From the NCBI RefSeq assembly GCF_009764265.1, contig NZ_RWIR01000087.1, positions 35,244 through 99,243 of the forward strand: DNA of 64,000 nt. Direction: 5' to 3'. The notes beneath the pieces are model-generated. The model made no database searches. It saw only the letters and a list, made by a program, of their open reading frames with translations, and was not told the DNA's origin. The stretch comes from Pseudomonas sp. PB101 (lineage in GTDB: Bacteria > Pseudomonadota > Gammaproteobacteria > Pseudomonadales > Pseudomonadaceae). Made by a program: the position numbers and the translations under genes. Below, piece after piece: positions 45,762 through 59,461 of this stretch. Position 1 is the first letter of the stretch. Each line of letters starts with the position of its first letter.

Positions 45762-47867
45762 TCAGCCTTGTTTTTTGGTTACAGTTTCGACGATGTGCGA
45801 CGGAGCTGTATTGTATTTTTTGAATTCCATAGAGTAGCTTGCGCGACCCTGGGACATCGAACGAACGTCAGTTGCATAACCGAACATCTCGCCCAACGGA
45901 ACTTCAGCACGGATCACCTTACCGGAGACCGTGTCTTCCATACCCAGAATCATGCCGCGACGACGGTTAAGGTCGCCCATCACGTCACCCATATAGTCTT
46001 CAGGCGTAACAACCTCTACCGCCATGATCGGCTCGAGCAACTCACCACCGCCCTTCTGGGCCAGTTGCTTGGTCGCCATGGAAGCAGCCACCTTAAACGC
46101 CATCTCGTTCGAGTCGACGTCGTGGTAAGAACCATCAAACACGGTAGCCTTCAGGCCGATCAGCGGATAGCCGGCAACTACGCCGTTCTTCATCTGCTCT
46201 TCGATACCCTTCTGGATAGCCGGGATGTATTCCTTAGGAACCACACCACCCACTACTTCGTTCACGAATTGCAGACCTTCCTGACCTTCGTCAGCAGGAG
46301 CAAAACGGATCCAGCAATGGCCGAACTGGCCACGACCGCCGGACTGGCGAACGAACTTGCCTTCGATTTCGCAATTCTTCGTGATGCGCTCACGATACGA
46401 AACCTGAGGCTTACCGATGTTGGCTTCGACGTTGAACTCACGGCGCATCCGGTCAACCAGGATGTCCAGGTGCAACTCGCCCATGCCAGAGATGATCGTT
46501 TGACCAGTCTCTTCATCAGTCTTGACGCGGAAAGACGGGTCTTCCTGAGCAAGTTTGCCCAGAGCGATACCCATTTTTTCCTGGTCATCCTTGGTCTTTG
46601 GCTCAACGGCAACCGAAATAACCGGCTCCGGGAAGTCCATGCGAACCAGGATGATTGGCTTGTCAGCGTTGCACAAAGTTTCACCAGTGGTGACGTCCTT
46701 CATGCCGATCAGGGCCGCGATGTCACCAGCGCGTACTTCCTTGATCTCTTCACGGGCGTTTGCGTGCATTTGCACCATACGACCCACGCGCTCTTTCTTG
46801 CCTTTGACCGAGTTGATCACGCCGTCGCCGGAGGCCAACACGCCCGAGTAAACGCGGACGAAGGTCAAGGTACCCACGAATGGGTCGGTAGCGATCTTGA
46901 ACGCCAGAGCCGAGAACGGCTCGTTGTCGTCTGCATGACGCTCCATCTCTTCTTCCTCGTTATCAGGGTTGGAACCCTTGATAGCAGGAATGTCGACAGG
47001 AGCCGGCAGGTAGTCGATAACGGCGTCGAGAACCAGGGGAACACCCTTGTTCTTGAAGGAAGAACCGCAAACAGCCAGAACGATCTCACCAGCGATAGTA
47101 CGCTGACGCAGAGCGGCCTTGATTTCCTCGATGGTGAGTTCCTCACCCTCAAGGTACTTGTTCATCAGTTCTTCGTTGGCTTCGGCCGCAGCCTCGACCA
47201 TGTTGTTGCGCCACTCTTCAGCCAGCTCCTGCAGTTCAGCAGGGATAGCTTCACGACGAGGAGTCATGCCTTTGTCAGCATCGTTCCAGTAAACCGCTTC
47301 CATGGTCATCAGATCGATCTGACCCTGGAAGTTGTCTTCGGAACCGATAGCCAACTGGATCGGCACCGGAGTGTGACCCAGACGCTGCTTGATCTGAGCG
47401 ATCACGCGCAGGAAGTTCGCACCGGCACGGTCCATCTTGTTCACGTAAACAATACGTGGAACGCCGTACTTGTTGGCTTGACGCCATACGGTTTCGGACT
47501 GAGGCTCAACGCCGGAGGTGCCGCAGAACACAACGACCGCGCCGTCGAGTACACGCAGGGAACGTTCAACTTCAATGGTGAAGTCTACGTGACCCGGGGT
47601 ATCGATGACGTTGAAGCGGTACTGGTCTTTGTGCTGCTTGGCGGAACCCTGCCAGAAGGCGGTAATGGCAGCAGAAGTAATGGTAATACCACGCTCCTGC
47701 TCCTGAACCATCCAGTCGGTGGTCGCAGCGCCGTCATGCACTTCGCCCATCTTGTGGCTTTTGCCAGTGTAAAAAAGGACGCGCTCGGTGGTGGTGGTTT
47801 TACCAGCATCCACGTGAGCAACGATACCGATGTTACGGTAGCGATTAATCGGTGTAGTACGAGCCAT
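45762..47867 (-). CDS. fusA: Elongation factor G
   Basis: 701 residues. The GTPase motifs are AHVDAGKT, DTPGHVDF and NKMDRAGA; domain IV (tRNA mimic) and domain V follow. It catalyses translocation and, with RRF, ribosome recycling. The region of fusidic acid and tobramycin-linked changes shows no obvious abnormality by eye. It lies 30 bp after rpsG and 30 bp before tuf. Confidence 0.98.
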   Translation of the reverse strand: MARTTPINRYRNIGIVAHVDAGKTTTTERVLFYTGKSHKMGEVHDGAATTDWMVQEQERGITITSAAITAFWQGSAKQHKDQYRFNVIDTPGHVDFTIEVERSLRVLDGAVVVFCGTSGVEPQSETVWRQANKYGVPRIVYVNKMDRAGANFLRVIAQIKQRLGHTPVPIQLAIGSEDNFQGQIDLMTMEAVYWNDADKGMTPRREAIPAELQELAEEWRNNMVEAAAEANEELMNKYLEGEELTIEEIKAALRQRTIAGEIVLAVCGSSFKNKGVPLVLDAVIDYLPAPVDIPAIKGSNPDNEEEEMERHADDNEPFSALAFKIATDPFVGTLTFVRVYSGVLASGDGVINSVKGKKERVGRMVQMHANAREEIKEVRAGDIAALIGMKDVTTGETLCNADKPIILVRMDFPEPVISVAVEPKTKDDQEKMGIALGKLAQEDPSFRVKTDEETGQTIISGMGELHLDILVDRMRREFNVEANIGKPQVSYRERITKNCEIEGKFVRQSGGRGQFGHCWIRFAPADEGQEGLQFVNEVVGGVVPKEYIPAIQKGIEEQMKNGVVAGYPLIGLKATVFDGSYHDVDSNEMAFKVAASMATKQLAQKGGGELLEPIMAVEVVTPEDYMGDVMGDLNRRRGMILGMEDTVSGKVIRAEVPLGEMFGYATDVRSMSQGRASYSMEFKKYNTAPSHIVETVTKKQG

Positions 47868-47897
47868 AAAGCCCTCGCAAAATGAGTGACGCTAGAA

Positions 47898-48371
47898 TTA
47901 GAAGCGGTAGTGCGAGAAAGCCTTGTTGGCTTCAGCCATACGGTGCACGTCTTCACGCTTCTTAACTGCAGCACCTTTGCCTTCAGCGGCGTCCAACAGT
48001 TCGCCAGCCAAACGCAGAGCCATAGACTTCTCGCCGCGCTTGCGGGCGAAGTCTACCAACCAGCGCATTGCCAGAGCGTTACGGCGGGAAGGACGAACTT
48101 CGACCGGAACCTGGTAAGTAGCACCACCAACGCGGCGCGACTTCACTTCGACCAGCGGAGCGATGGCGTCGAGTGCTTTTTCGAAGAGTTCCAGGGGATC
48201 GGTGCCGGCCTTACGAGCCTTCACGGTATCCAGGGCACCATAAACGATACGCTCGGCAACGGCTTTCTTGCCGCTTTCCATTACGTGGTTCATGAATTTG
48301 GCGAGGATTTGGCTTCCGTATTTCGGATCGTCCAGAATCTCACGCTTGGCTGCTACGCGACGTCTTGGCAT
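47898..48371 (-). CDS. rpsG: 30S ribosomal protein S7
   Basis: 157 residues, beginning MPRRRVAAKREILDDPKYGS. It binds the 3' major domain of 16S rRNA and in E. coli represses the str operon. The gap to rpsL is 108 bp, longer than most in this operon and comparable to the E. coli S7 regulatory spacer. Confidence 0.98.
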   Translation of the reverse strand: MPRRRVAAKREILDDPKYGSQILAKFMNHVMESGKKAVAERIVYGALDTVKARKAGTDPLELFEKALDAIAPLVEVKSRRVGGATYQVPVEVRPSRRNALAMRWLVDFARKRGEKSMALRLAGELLDAAEGKGAAVKKREDVHRMAEANKAFSHYRF

Positions 48372-48479
48372 TGATAAGCCCTCAAACGGTCTTCAGGTTA
48401 GCCCGGGACAGATCCTGTGGATACGTGCCCGACCTTACTCTTATCGACTCAATAAAATGAAAAACTGCAAAACGGCCGA

Positions 48480-48851
48480 TTACTTCGGACGCTTGGTACC
48501 GTACTTCGAACGACCCTGGTTACGACCTTTAACACCGGAAGTATCCAACGAACCGCGAACGGTGTGGTAACGAACACCTGGCAAGTCTTTTACACGACCG
48601 CCGCGGATCAGTACCACGCTGTGCTCTTGCAGGTTGTGGCCTTCACCGCCGATGTACGAGGAAACCTCGAAACCGTTGGTCAGGCGCACACGGCATACTT
48701 TACGCAGTGCCGAGTTAGGTTTTTTCGGCGTGGTGGTGTACACACGGGTGCACACGCCACGGCGTTGCGGGCAGTTCTGCAGCGCAGGCACGTCGGATTT
48801 CTCGACGATACGCTTACGCGGCTGACGTACCAGCTGGTTGATAGTTGCCAT
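48480..48851 (-). CDS. rpsL: 30S ribosomal protein S12
   Basis: 123 residues, beginning [20 protein letters not shown]. The [10 protein letters not shown] block has wild-type lysines at the streptomycin-resistance positions (Lys43, and Lys88 in [16 protein letters not shown]). S12 controls decoding accuracy. It has its own promoter and a terminator-like leader upstream. Confidence 0.98.
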
Positions 48852-48899
48852 CTACTAGCTCCACTGTTGTCTTGCGACGCTATTGTCTTGCAAGAAAAG

Positions 48900-48926
48900 C
48901 AAAATGGCAGGAACGAGTTCCCGCCA
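48900..48926 (-). promoter_or_regulatory. Terminator-like hairpin in the rpsL leader
   Basis: In mRNA sense GGCGGGAAC-TC-GTTCCTGCC (one G-T pair) is followed by ATTTTGCTTTTCTTG. It lies just after the predicted rpsL start point and could be an attenuator of the rpsL operon. It would also stop read-through from rpoC. A putative rpsL leader of this kind has been described for Pseudomonas. Confidence 0.75.
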
Positions 48927-48942
48927 AATTTAGGGGTACAAG

Positions 48943-48971
48943 AGTCTAAAGAGGATCTTGTCCCCAGTCAA
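48943..48971 (-). promoter_or_regulatory. Sigma-70 promoter of the rpsL operon
   Basis: On the minus strand TTGACT (48966-48971), a 17-bp spacer and TAGACT (48943-48948). The predicted start point near 48936 lies about 85 bp before the rpsL ATG and just before the leader hairpin. Confidence 0.8.
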
Positions 48972-49067
48972 GGCAAAGCCCCGCCCTCCCCGCTCATCCA
49001 ATCTCGACAATTTGTCTCGATTCGATGAACGGAGCGACCAGGGCCTCACACTCATTTATCGCAGAAC

Positions 49068-52000
49068 TCAGTTACCGCTCGAGTTCAGCGCTTCGGTCAG
49101 TGCAGCTTCCACTTCACTGGCGCTTACGCGCAACGGCTTGTCTGCTTCACGACGACGCTTACGCTCGCTGTGATATGCCAGGCCGGTACCGGCCGGGATC
49201 AGACGACCCACGACCACGTTTTCTTTCAGGCCGCGCAGGTAATCGCGCTTGCCGGTTACCGCCGCTTCGGTCAGTACGCGGGTGGTTTCCTGGAAGGAAG
49301 CCGCCGAGATGAACGATTCGGTGGACAACGACGCCTTGGTGATACCCAGCAGAACGCGAGTGAACTTGGAGACAAACTTGTCTTCGCCGCTCAGACGCTC
49401 GTTCTCTACCAGAACATGAGTCAATTCCATCTGGTCGCCCTTGATGAAACTGGAATCGCCGGATTCAGCGATTTCAACTTTACGCAGCATCTGACGCAGG
49501 ATGGTCTCGATGTGCTTGTCGTTGATCTTCACGCCTTGCAGACGGTAAACGTCCTGGATCTCGTTAACAATGTACTTGGCCAGCGCACTCACACCCAGCA
49601 GACGCAGGATGTCGTGTGGATCGCTCGGACCGTCGGAGATAACTTCGCCGCGGTTTACCTGTTCGCCTTCGAACACGTTCAGGTGACGCCACTTCGGAAT
49701 CAGCTCTTCGTACGGATCGCTACCGTCGTTCGGGGTAATAACCAGACGGCGCTTGCCCTTGGTTTCCTTACCGAACGCGATGGTGCCGCTGACTTCAGCC
49801 AGAATCGACGCTTCTTTCGGACGACGAGCTTCGAACAAGTCGGCAACACGCGGCAGACCACCGGTGATGTCACGGGTCTTCGAAGTCTCTTGCGGAATAC
49901 GAGCGATAACATCACCGATCGCAATCTTCGCACCGTCCGCTACACCGACCAGGGCGTTGGCTGGCAGGAAGTACTGAGCGATGACGTCAGTGCCTGGCAG
50001 CAACAGATCCTTGCCGTTGTCGTCGACCATCTTCACGGCAGGACGAATGTCCTTGCCGGCAGCTGGACGATCTTTGGCGTCGAGTACTTCAATGTTGGTC
50101 ATACCGGTCAATTCGTCAGTCTGACGCTTGATCGTGATGCCTTCTTCCATGCCCACGTAGGTCACGGTACCTTTCATTTCGGTAACGATCGGGTGAGTGT
50201 GCGGATCCCACTTGGCCACGATTGCGCCAGCGTCGACCTTGTCACCTTCTTTAACCGAAATCACGGCACCGTACGGCAGCTTGTAACGCTCACGCTCACG
50301 ACCGAAGTCATCAGCGATGGCCAGCTCACCGGAACGGGACACAGCAACCAGGTGACCATCCACTCGCTCTACGTGCTTCAGGTTATGCAGACGGACGGTA
50401 CCGCCATTCTTCACCTGAACGCTGTCGGCTGCGGAGGTCCGGCTTGCCGCACCACCGATGTGGAACGTACGCATCGTCAGCTGGGTACCTGGCTCACCGA
50501 TCGACTGTGCAGCGATAACGCCGACAGCTTCACCGATGTTCACCTGGTGACCACGAGCCAAGTCACGGCCGTAGCACTTGGCGCAAATGCCGTAGCGGGT
50601 TTCGCAACTGATCGGCGAACGCACGATCACTTCGTCGATGCTGTTCAGCTCGATGAACTCGACCCACTTCTCGTCTACCAGGGTGCCGGCAGGAACGATG
50701 ACGTCCTCGGTACCTGGCTTGAATACGTCACGGGCGATAACACGACCCAATACGCGCTCACCCAACGGCTCTACAACGTCACCGCCTTCAATGTGCGGAG
50801 TCATCAGCAGACCGTGTTCGGTGCCGCAATCGATCTCGGTTACAACCAAATCTTGTGCAACGTCCACCAGACGACGAGTCAGGTAACCGGAGTTAGCCGT
50901 TTTCAACGCGGTATCCGCAAGACCCTTACGAGCACCGTGAGTGGAGATGAAGTACTGGAGTACGCTCAAACCTTCACGGAAGTTCGCAGTAATCGGCGTT
51001 TCAATGATGGAACCGTCCGGCTTGGCCATCAGGCCACGCATACCGGCCAGCTGACGAATCTGTGCTGCGGAACCCCGCGCACCCGAGTCGGCCATCATGT
51101 ACATCGAGTTGAACGATTCCTGGTCGACTTCGACGCCATGGCGGTCGATGACCTTCTCTTTCGAGAGGTTGGCCATCATCGCCTTGGAAACTTCGTCGTT
51201 CGCCTTGGACCAAAGGTCGATCACTTTGTTGTACTTCTCGCCCTGGGTTACCAGGCCGGAGGCGTACTGGCTTTCGATCTCTTTCACTTCATCAGTAGCA
51301 GCATTGATGATGCGGGCTTTTTCATCCGGGATAACGAAGTCGTTAACACCGATGGAAACGCCGGAAATGGTCGAATAAGCAAAACCGGTGTACATCAACT
51401 GGTCAGCGAAGATCACGGTCTCTTTCAGACCAACCACGCGATAGCACTGGTTGATCAGCTTGGAGATCGCCTTTTTCTTCATCGGCAGGTTGACGACGTC
51501 GTACGACAGACCCTTTGGCACAACCTGGAACAACAGCGCACGGCCGACGGTGGTGTCGACGATACGGGTGTTGCTCACGCTGCCGCCATCACGGTCGTTG
51601 ACGGTTTCGTTGATCCGCACTTTGACCTTGGCATGCAGTGCGGCTTCGCCGGCACGGAACACACGGTCAACTTCCTGCAGATCCGCGAACACACGACCCT
51701 CGCCCTTGGCGTTGATCGCTTCACGAGTCATGTAGTACAGACCCAATACAACGTCCTGCGAAGGAACGATGATTGGCTCACCGTTGGCTGGCGACAGAAT
51801 GTTGTTGGTGGACATCATCAACGCACGCGCTTCGAGCTGGGCTTCCAGCGTCAGCGGTACGTGCACGGCCATTTGGTCGCCGTCGAAGTCGGCGTTGTAC
51901 GCGGCGCAGACCAGCGGGTGCAGCTGGATAGCCTTACCTTCGATCAGTACCGGTTCAAACGCCTGGATACCCAGACGGTGAAGGGTCGGTGCACGGTTGA

Positions 52001-53267
52001 GAAGAACCGGGTGTTCGCGAATCACTTCAGCGAGAACGTCCCAAACCTCTGGCAGTTCGCGCTCGACCATCTTCTTGGCAGCTTTGATGGTGGTAGCGAG
52101 ACCACGCATTTCCAGCTTGCCGAAAATGAACGGCTTGAACAGCTCGAGAGCCATCTTCTTCGGCAGACCGCACTGGTGCAGACGCAGGGTCGGACCTACG
52201 GTAATTACCGAACGACCCGAGTAGTCAACACGCTTACCGAGCAAGTTCTGACGGAAACGACCCTGCTTACCCTTGATCATGTCAGCCAGGGACTTCAGAG
52301 GACGCTTGTTGGAACCGGTGATAGCGCGGCCACGACGACCGTTGTCGAGCAGTGCGTCGACGGCTTCCTGCAACATACGCTTTTCGTTGCGCACGATGAT
52401 GTCCGGAGCGGACAGATCAAGCAGACGCTTCAAACGGTTGTTACGGTTGATCACTCGACGATACAGATCGTTGAGGTCGGAAGTCGCGAAGCGACCGCCA
52501 TCCAGCGGGACCAGTGGACGCAGATCTGGCGGCAGAACCGGCAGAACGGTCAGCACCATCCACTCTGGCAAGTTGCCGGAACCCTGGAAGGCTTCCATCA
52601 ACTTCAGACGCTTGGACAGCTTCTTGATCTTGGTTTCGGAGTTGGTTTGCGGAATTTCTTCACGCAGACGGCCAATCTCGTGTTCCAGGTCGATAGCGTG
52701 CAGCAGTTCGCGGACAGCTTCGGCACCCATGCGGGCATCGAAATCGTCGCCGAACTCTTCCAGCGCTTCGAAGTACTGCTCGTCGTTCAGCAGCTGACCT
52801 TTTTCAAGGGTGGTCATGCCTGGATCGATAACGACATAGCTCTCGAAGTAGAGAACGCGTTCGATATCACGCAGGGTCATGTCCATCAGCAAGCCGATAC
52901 GGGACGGCAGCGATTTCAGGAACCAGATGTGGGCAACCGGCGAGGCCAGTTCGATGTGCGCCATGCGCTCACGACGAACTTTTGCCAGCGCGACTTCAAC
53001 GCCGCACTTCTCGCAGATCACACCGCGGTGCTTCAAGCGCTTGTACTTACCGCACAGGCACTCGTAATCCTTTACCGGGCCAAAGATCTTGGCGCAGAAC
53101 AGGCCGTCACGCTCAGGTTTGAACGTACGGTAGTTGATGGTTTCCGGCTTTTTAACTTCACCGAACGACCACGAACGGATCATCTCAGGCGATGCCAGTC
53201 CGATACGGATGGCGTCGAACTCTTCGACTTGACCCTGGTTTTTCAGCAAATTCAGTAGGTCTTTCAA
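49068..53267 (-). CDS. rpoC: RNA polymerase beta' subunit
   Basis: 1399 residues. The N-terminal zinc-binding domain has CLCGKYKRLKHRGVICEKCG, the catalytic Mg-binding loop is NADFDGDQMAVH, and the trigger-loop/bridge region includes GEAVGVIAAQSIGEPGTQLT. A second zinc site has SCETRYGICAKCYGRDLARG. It forms the polymerase active site with RpoB. It lies 64 bp after rpoB. The minus-strand codon choice leaves an antisense frame open over nearly the whole gene. Confidence 0.99.
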   Translation of the reverse strand: MKDLLNLLKNQGQVEEFDAIRIGLASPEMIRSWSFGEVKKPETINYRTFKPERDGLFCAKIFGPVKDYECLCGKYKRLKHRGVICEKCGVEVALAKVRRERMAHIELASPVAHIWFLKSLPSRIGLLMDMTLRDIERVLYFESYVVIDPGMTTLEKGQLLNDEQYFEALEEFGDDFDARMGAEAVRELLHAIDLEHEIGRLREEIPQTNSETKIKKLSKRLKLMEAFQGSGNLPEWMVLTVLPVLPPDLRPLVPLDGGRFATSDLNDLYRRVINRNNRLKRLLDLSAPDIIVRNEKRMLQEAVDALLDNGRRGRAITGSNKRPLKSLADMIKGKQGRFRQNLLGKRVDYSGRSVITVGPTLRLHQCGLPKKMALELFKPFIFGKLEMRGLATTIKAAKKMVERELPEVWDVLAEVIREHPVLLNRAPTLHRLGIQAFEPVLIEGKAIQLHPLVCAAYNADFDGDQMAVHVPLTLEAQLEARALMMSTNNILSPANGEPIIVPSQDVVLGLYYMTREAINAKGEGRVFADLQEVDRVFRAGEAALHAKVKVRINETVNDRDGGSVSNTRIVDTTVGRALLFQVVPKGLSYDVVNLPMKKKAISKLINQCYRVVGLKETVIFADQLMYTGFAYSTISGVSIGVNDFVIPDEKARIINAATDEVKEIESQYASGLVTQGEKYNKVIDLWSKANDEVSKAMMANLSKEKVIDRHGVEVDQESFNSMYMMADSGARGSAAQIRQLAGMRGLMAKPDGSIIETPITANFREGLSVLQYFISTHGARKGLADTALKTANSGYLTRRLVDVAQDLVVTEIDCGTEHGLLMTPHIEGGDVVEPLGERVLGRVIARDVFKPGTEDVIVPAGTLVDEKWVEFIELNSIDEVIVRSPISCETRYGICAKCYGRDLARGHQVNIGEAVGVIAAQSIGEPGTQLTMRTFHIGGAASRTSAADSVQVKNGGTVRLHNLKHVERVDGHLVAVSRSGELAIADDFGRERERYKLPYGAVISVKEGDKVDAGAIVAKWDPHTHPIVTEMKGTVTYVGMEEGITIKRQTDELTGMTNIEVLDAKDRPAAGKDIRPAVKMVDDNGKDLLLPGTDVIAQYFLPANALVGVADGAKIAIGDVIARIPQETSKTRDITGGLPRVADLFEARRPKEASILAEVSGTIAFGKETKGKRRLVITPNDGSDPYEELIPKWRHLNVFEGEQVNRGEVISDGPSDPHDILRLLGVSALAKYIVNEIQDVYRLQGVKINDKHIETILRQMLRKVEIAESGDSSFIKGDQMELTHVLVENERLSGEDKFVSKFTRVLLGITKASLSTESFISAASFQETTRVLTEAAVTGKRDYLRGLKENVVVGRLIPAGTGLAYHSERKRRREADKPLRVSASEVEAALTEALNSSGN

Positions 53268-53331
53268 GGCCTTTCCTCCTGGCGGAGCAGAGAGCGGGCA
53301 ATCCTGCCCCGCTCTCGATTCGCGTCACGTG

Positions 53332-57405
<4,074 letters not shown>

Positions 57406-57550
57406 CAGCGTTCCCCAGCTTGGTCACCTGCTTGTTTGGCCCCTCCCGACGGGAGCAGCCAGAAAATCGTGCAAACCCCATGGTTTGCGCCACCGCATCG
57501 GGTGGTTACAGCTCGTTATCGGCACCGACCCAGTCGGCTGCCAATAACGG

Positions 57551-57579
57551 AAAAAGGCCGGTGGCAAGAGCCACCAGCC
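57551..57579 (-). terminator. Attenuator-like terminator between rplL and rpoB
   Basis: In mRNA sense GGCTGGTGGC-TCTT-GCCACCGGCC is a 10-bp stem with one G-T pair, directly followed by TTTTTCC. It lies about 45 bp after the rplL stop. In E. coli a partial terminator at the same place makes L7/L12 more abundant than RNA polymerase; the same role is likely here. Confidence 0.88.
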
Positions 57580-57625
57580 ATCAGCCTGTCGCTTAACGCT
57601 CGGGCTGGAGGAGCAAAGTCGATGC

Positions 57626-57991
57626 TTACTTCAGCTCGACTTTAGCGCCTGCTTCTTCCAGAGTTGCTTTGGCTTTGTCAGCTGCTTCTTTGGCAACAGC
57701 TTCCAGAACCATGGCAGGAGCGCCGTCAACTACAGCCTTGGCTTCTTTCAGGCCCAGACCGGTCAGTTCACGTACTGCCTTGATCACGTTAACTTTCTTC
57801 TCGCCAGCTTCGGTCAGCATGACGTTGAATTCAGTTTGCTCTTCAACAACGGCGGCAGCAGCAGCTGGACCAGCCGATGCAGCAGCAGCGGTAACACCGA
57901 ATTTTTCTTCGAAAGCTTTGATCAGCTCAACAACTTCCATTACGGACATGTTGCCAACTGCTTCAAGGATATCGTTCTGAGAGATAGACAT
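57626..57991 (-). CDS. rplL: 50S ribosomal protein L7/L12
   Basis: 121 residues. The N-terminal dimerisation helices, an Ala-rich hinge (about residues 38-50) and the C-terminal domain with VNVIKAVRELTGLGLKEAKA recruit translation factors as the multi-copy stalk. It lies 75 bp after rplJ. Confidence 0.99.
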   Translation of the reverse strand: MSISQNDILEAVGNMSVMEVVELIKAFEEKFGVTAAAASAGPAAAAAVVEEQTEFNVMLTEAGEKKVNVIKAVRELTGLGLKEAKAVVDGAPAMVLEAVAKEAADKAKATLEEAGAKVELK

Positions 57992-58066
57992 GAATCTAAT
58001 TCCTGATATTGGGGACGGCCTACGCGACCATCGAAAAAAACAAAAAACGCGAGAAGTTGACGAGCC

Positions 58067-58567
58067 TTAGGCTGCAGCAGCTTCTTTCTGGTCGCGAATT
58101 GCCGCCAGAGTACGAGCCAATTTGCTGGTAGCGCCTTGAATCACGCTCATCAGCTGAGAAATTGCTTCGTCACGGGTCGGCAGAGTTGCCAGTACGTCGA
58201 TTTGGTTAGCTGCGAGGAACTTGCCCTCGAACGCAGCTGCCTTGATCTCGAACTTGTCCTGACCCTTTGCGAATTCCTTGAAGATCCGGGCAGCAGCGCC
58301 TGGATGTTCCTTGGAGAACGCAATCAGGGTAGGGCCAGTGAACACGTCGTTGAGGACACTGAATTCAGTGTCAGCAACAGCGCGCTTGAGCAGGGTGTTA
58401 CGTACAACACGTACGTAAACGCCAGCTTCACGAGCCTCTTTACGGAGTCCGGTCATCGCGCCTACTGTTACGCCACGGGCATCAGCCACGACAGCGGACA
58501 GAGCGACTTTGGCAGCCTCGTTGACTTCAGCGACGATGGCCTTCTTGTCTTCGAGTTTAATTGCCAC
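58067..58567 (-). CDS. rplJ: 50S ribosomal protein L10
   Basis: 166 residues, beginning MAIKLEDKKAIVAEVNEAAK. It anchors L7/L12 dimers to the ribosome, and the L10-L12 complex represses its own mRNA in E. coli. A 198-bp leader with L10-type secondary structure lies upstream. Confidence 0.98.
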   Translation of the reverse strand: MAIKLEDKKAIVAEVNEAAKVALSAVVADARGVTVGAMTGLRKEAREAGVYVRVVRNTLLKRAVADTEFSVLNDVFTGPTLIAFSKEHPGAAARIFKEFAKGQDKFEIKAAAFEGKFLAANQIDVLATLPTRDEAISQLMSVIQGATSKLARTLAAIRDQKEAAAA

Positions 58568-58639
58568 GGGTTTAACTCCTGCTTGTTACCGTTTCATCTG
58601 GTCGAAACCGGATGTCGTTTTGGTGTCTGATTCGGTAAG

Positions 58640-58700
58640 GAACCGGGAGCACCATCTGCGTAGGCTTGTGGTTTAAGACTTGCGTCGCCTACGGTCTTGG
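58640..58700 (-). ncRNA. L10-type leader (rplJ autoregulatory mRNA element)
   Basis: In mRNA sense CGTAGGC (58687-58693) pairs with GCCTACG (58659-58665); between them GAC-GCAA-GTC and unpaired AAACCAC are seen. This fits the kink-turn L10 binding leader found before rplJ in many bacteria. The exact boundaries are estimated. Confidence 0.65.
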
Positions 58701-58733
58701 ATAGCCCCCGCCAGGCAGGGACCCCAATTTTTC

Positions 58734-58759
58734 AATTGGCGCAATCGCTTGCGCCAATT
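58734..58759 (-). terminator. Hairpin directly after rplA (possible partial terminator)
   Basis: In mRNA sense AATTGGCGCAA-GCGA-TTGCGCCAATT is a perfect 11-bp stem followed by GAAAAATTGG. There is no clear T tract, so it may be an RNA end-protecting or processing hairpin instead of a full terminator. Confidence 0.55.
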
Positions 58760-58765
58760 TGTGTC

Positions 58766-59461
58766 TTACGCGTCGAGCGAGCTTTGGTCGATGACCAGAC
58801 CTGGGCCCATAGTGGTGCTCAGGGTAACGCGCTTGACGTAGATGCCTTTCGAGGAAGCTGGCTTGATACGCTTCAGATCAGCGATCAGGGCTTCAACGTT
58901 TTCCTTCAGCTTGACGGCGTCGAAACCGATCTTGCCAACGGAAGTGTGGATGATGCCGTTTTTGTCGGTGCGATAACGAACCTGACCAGCCTTGGCGTTT
59001 TTAACCGCGGTAGCTACGTCTGGAGTTACGGTGCCGACTTTAGGGTTAGGCATCAGGCCACGTGGACCGAGGATCTGACCCAACTGACCTACAACGCGCA
59101 TTGCATCCGGGGATGCGATAACTACGTCATAGTTCAGGTCGCCGCCTTTCATTTCGGCAGCCAGGTCGTCCATGCCTACACGGTCAGCGCCGGCAGCCAG
59201 AGCGGCCTCAGCAGCTGGACCCTGGGTGAACACAGCAACGCGAACGGTCTTGCCAGTGCCGTGTGGCAGCACGGTAGCGCTACGAACGACCTGGTCGGAT
59301 TTACGCGGGTCAACACCCAGGTTTACAGCTACGTCGAACGACTCGCTGAACTTGACAGTCGACAGCTCGGCCAGCAGGGCAGCAGCGTCTACAAAGTTGT
59401 AGGCCTTGCCTGCTTCGATTTTGCCGGCGATAGCCTTTTGACGCTTGGTCAGCTTAGCCAT
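58766..59461 (-). CDS. rplA: 50S ribosomal protein L1
   Basis: 231 residues, beginning MAKLTKRQKAIAGKIEAGKA, with GRVLGPRG-like QILGPRGLMPNPKVGTVTPD. It forms the mobile L1 stalk and binds its own mRNA in E. coli. Its ATG overlaps the rplK stop by one base (TAATG). Confidence 0.98.
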   Translation of the reverse strand: MAKLTKRQKAIAGKIEAGKAYNFVDAAALLAELSTVKFSESFDVAVNLGVDPRKSDQVVRSATVLPHGTGKTVRVAVFTQGPAAEAALAAGADRVGMDDLAAEMKGGDLNYDVVIASPDAMRVVGQLGQILGPRGLMPNPKVGTVTPDVATAVKNAKAGQVRYRTDKNGIIHTSVGKIGFDAVKLKENVEALIADLKRIKPASSKGIYVKRVTLSTTMGPGLVIDQSSLDA

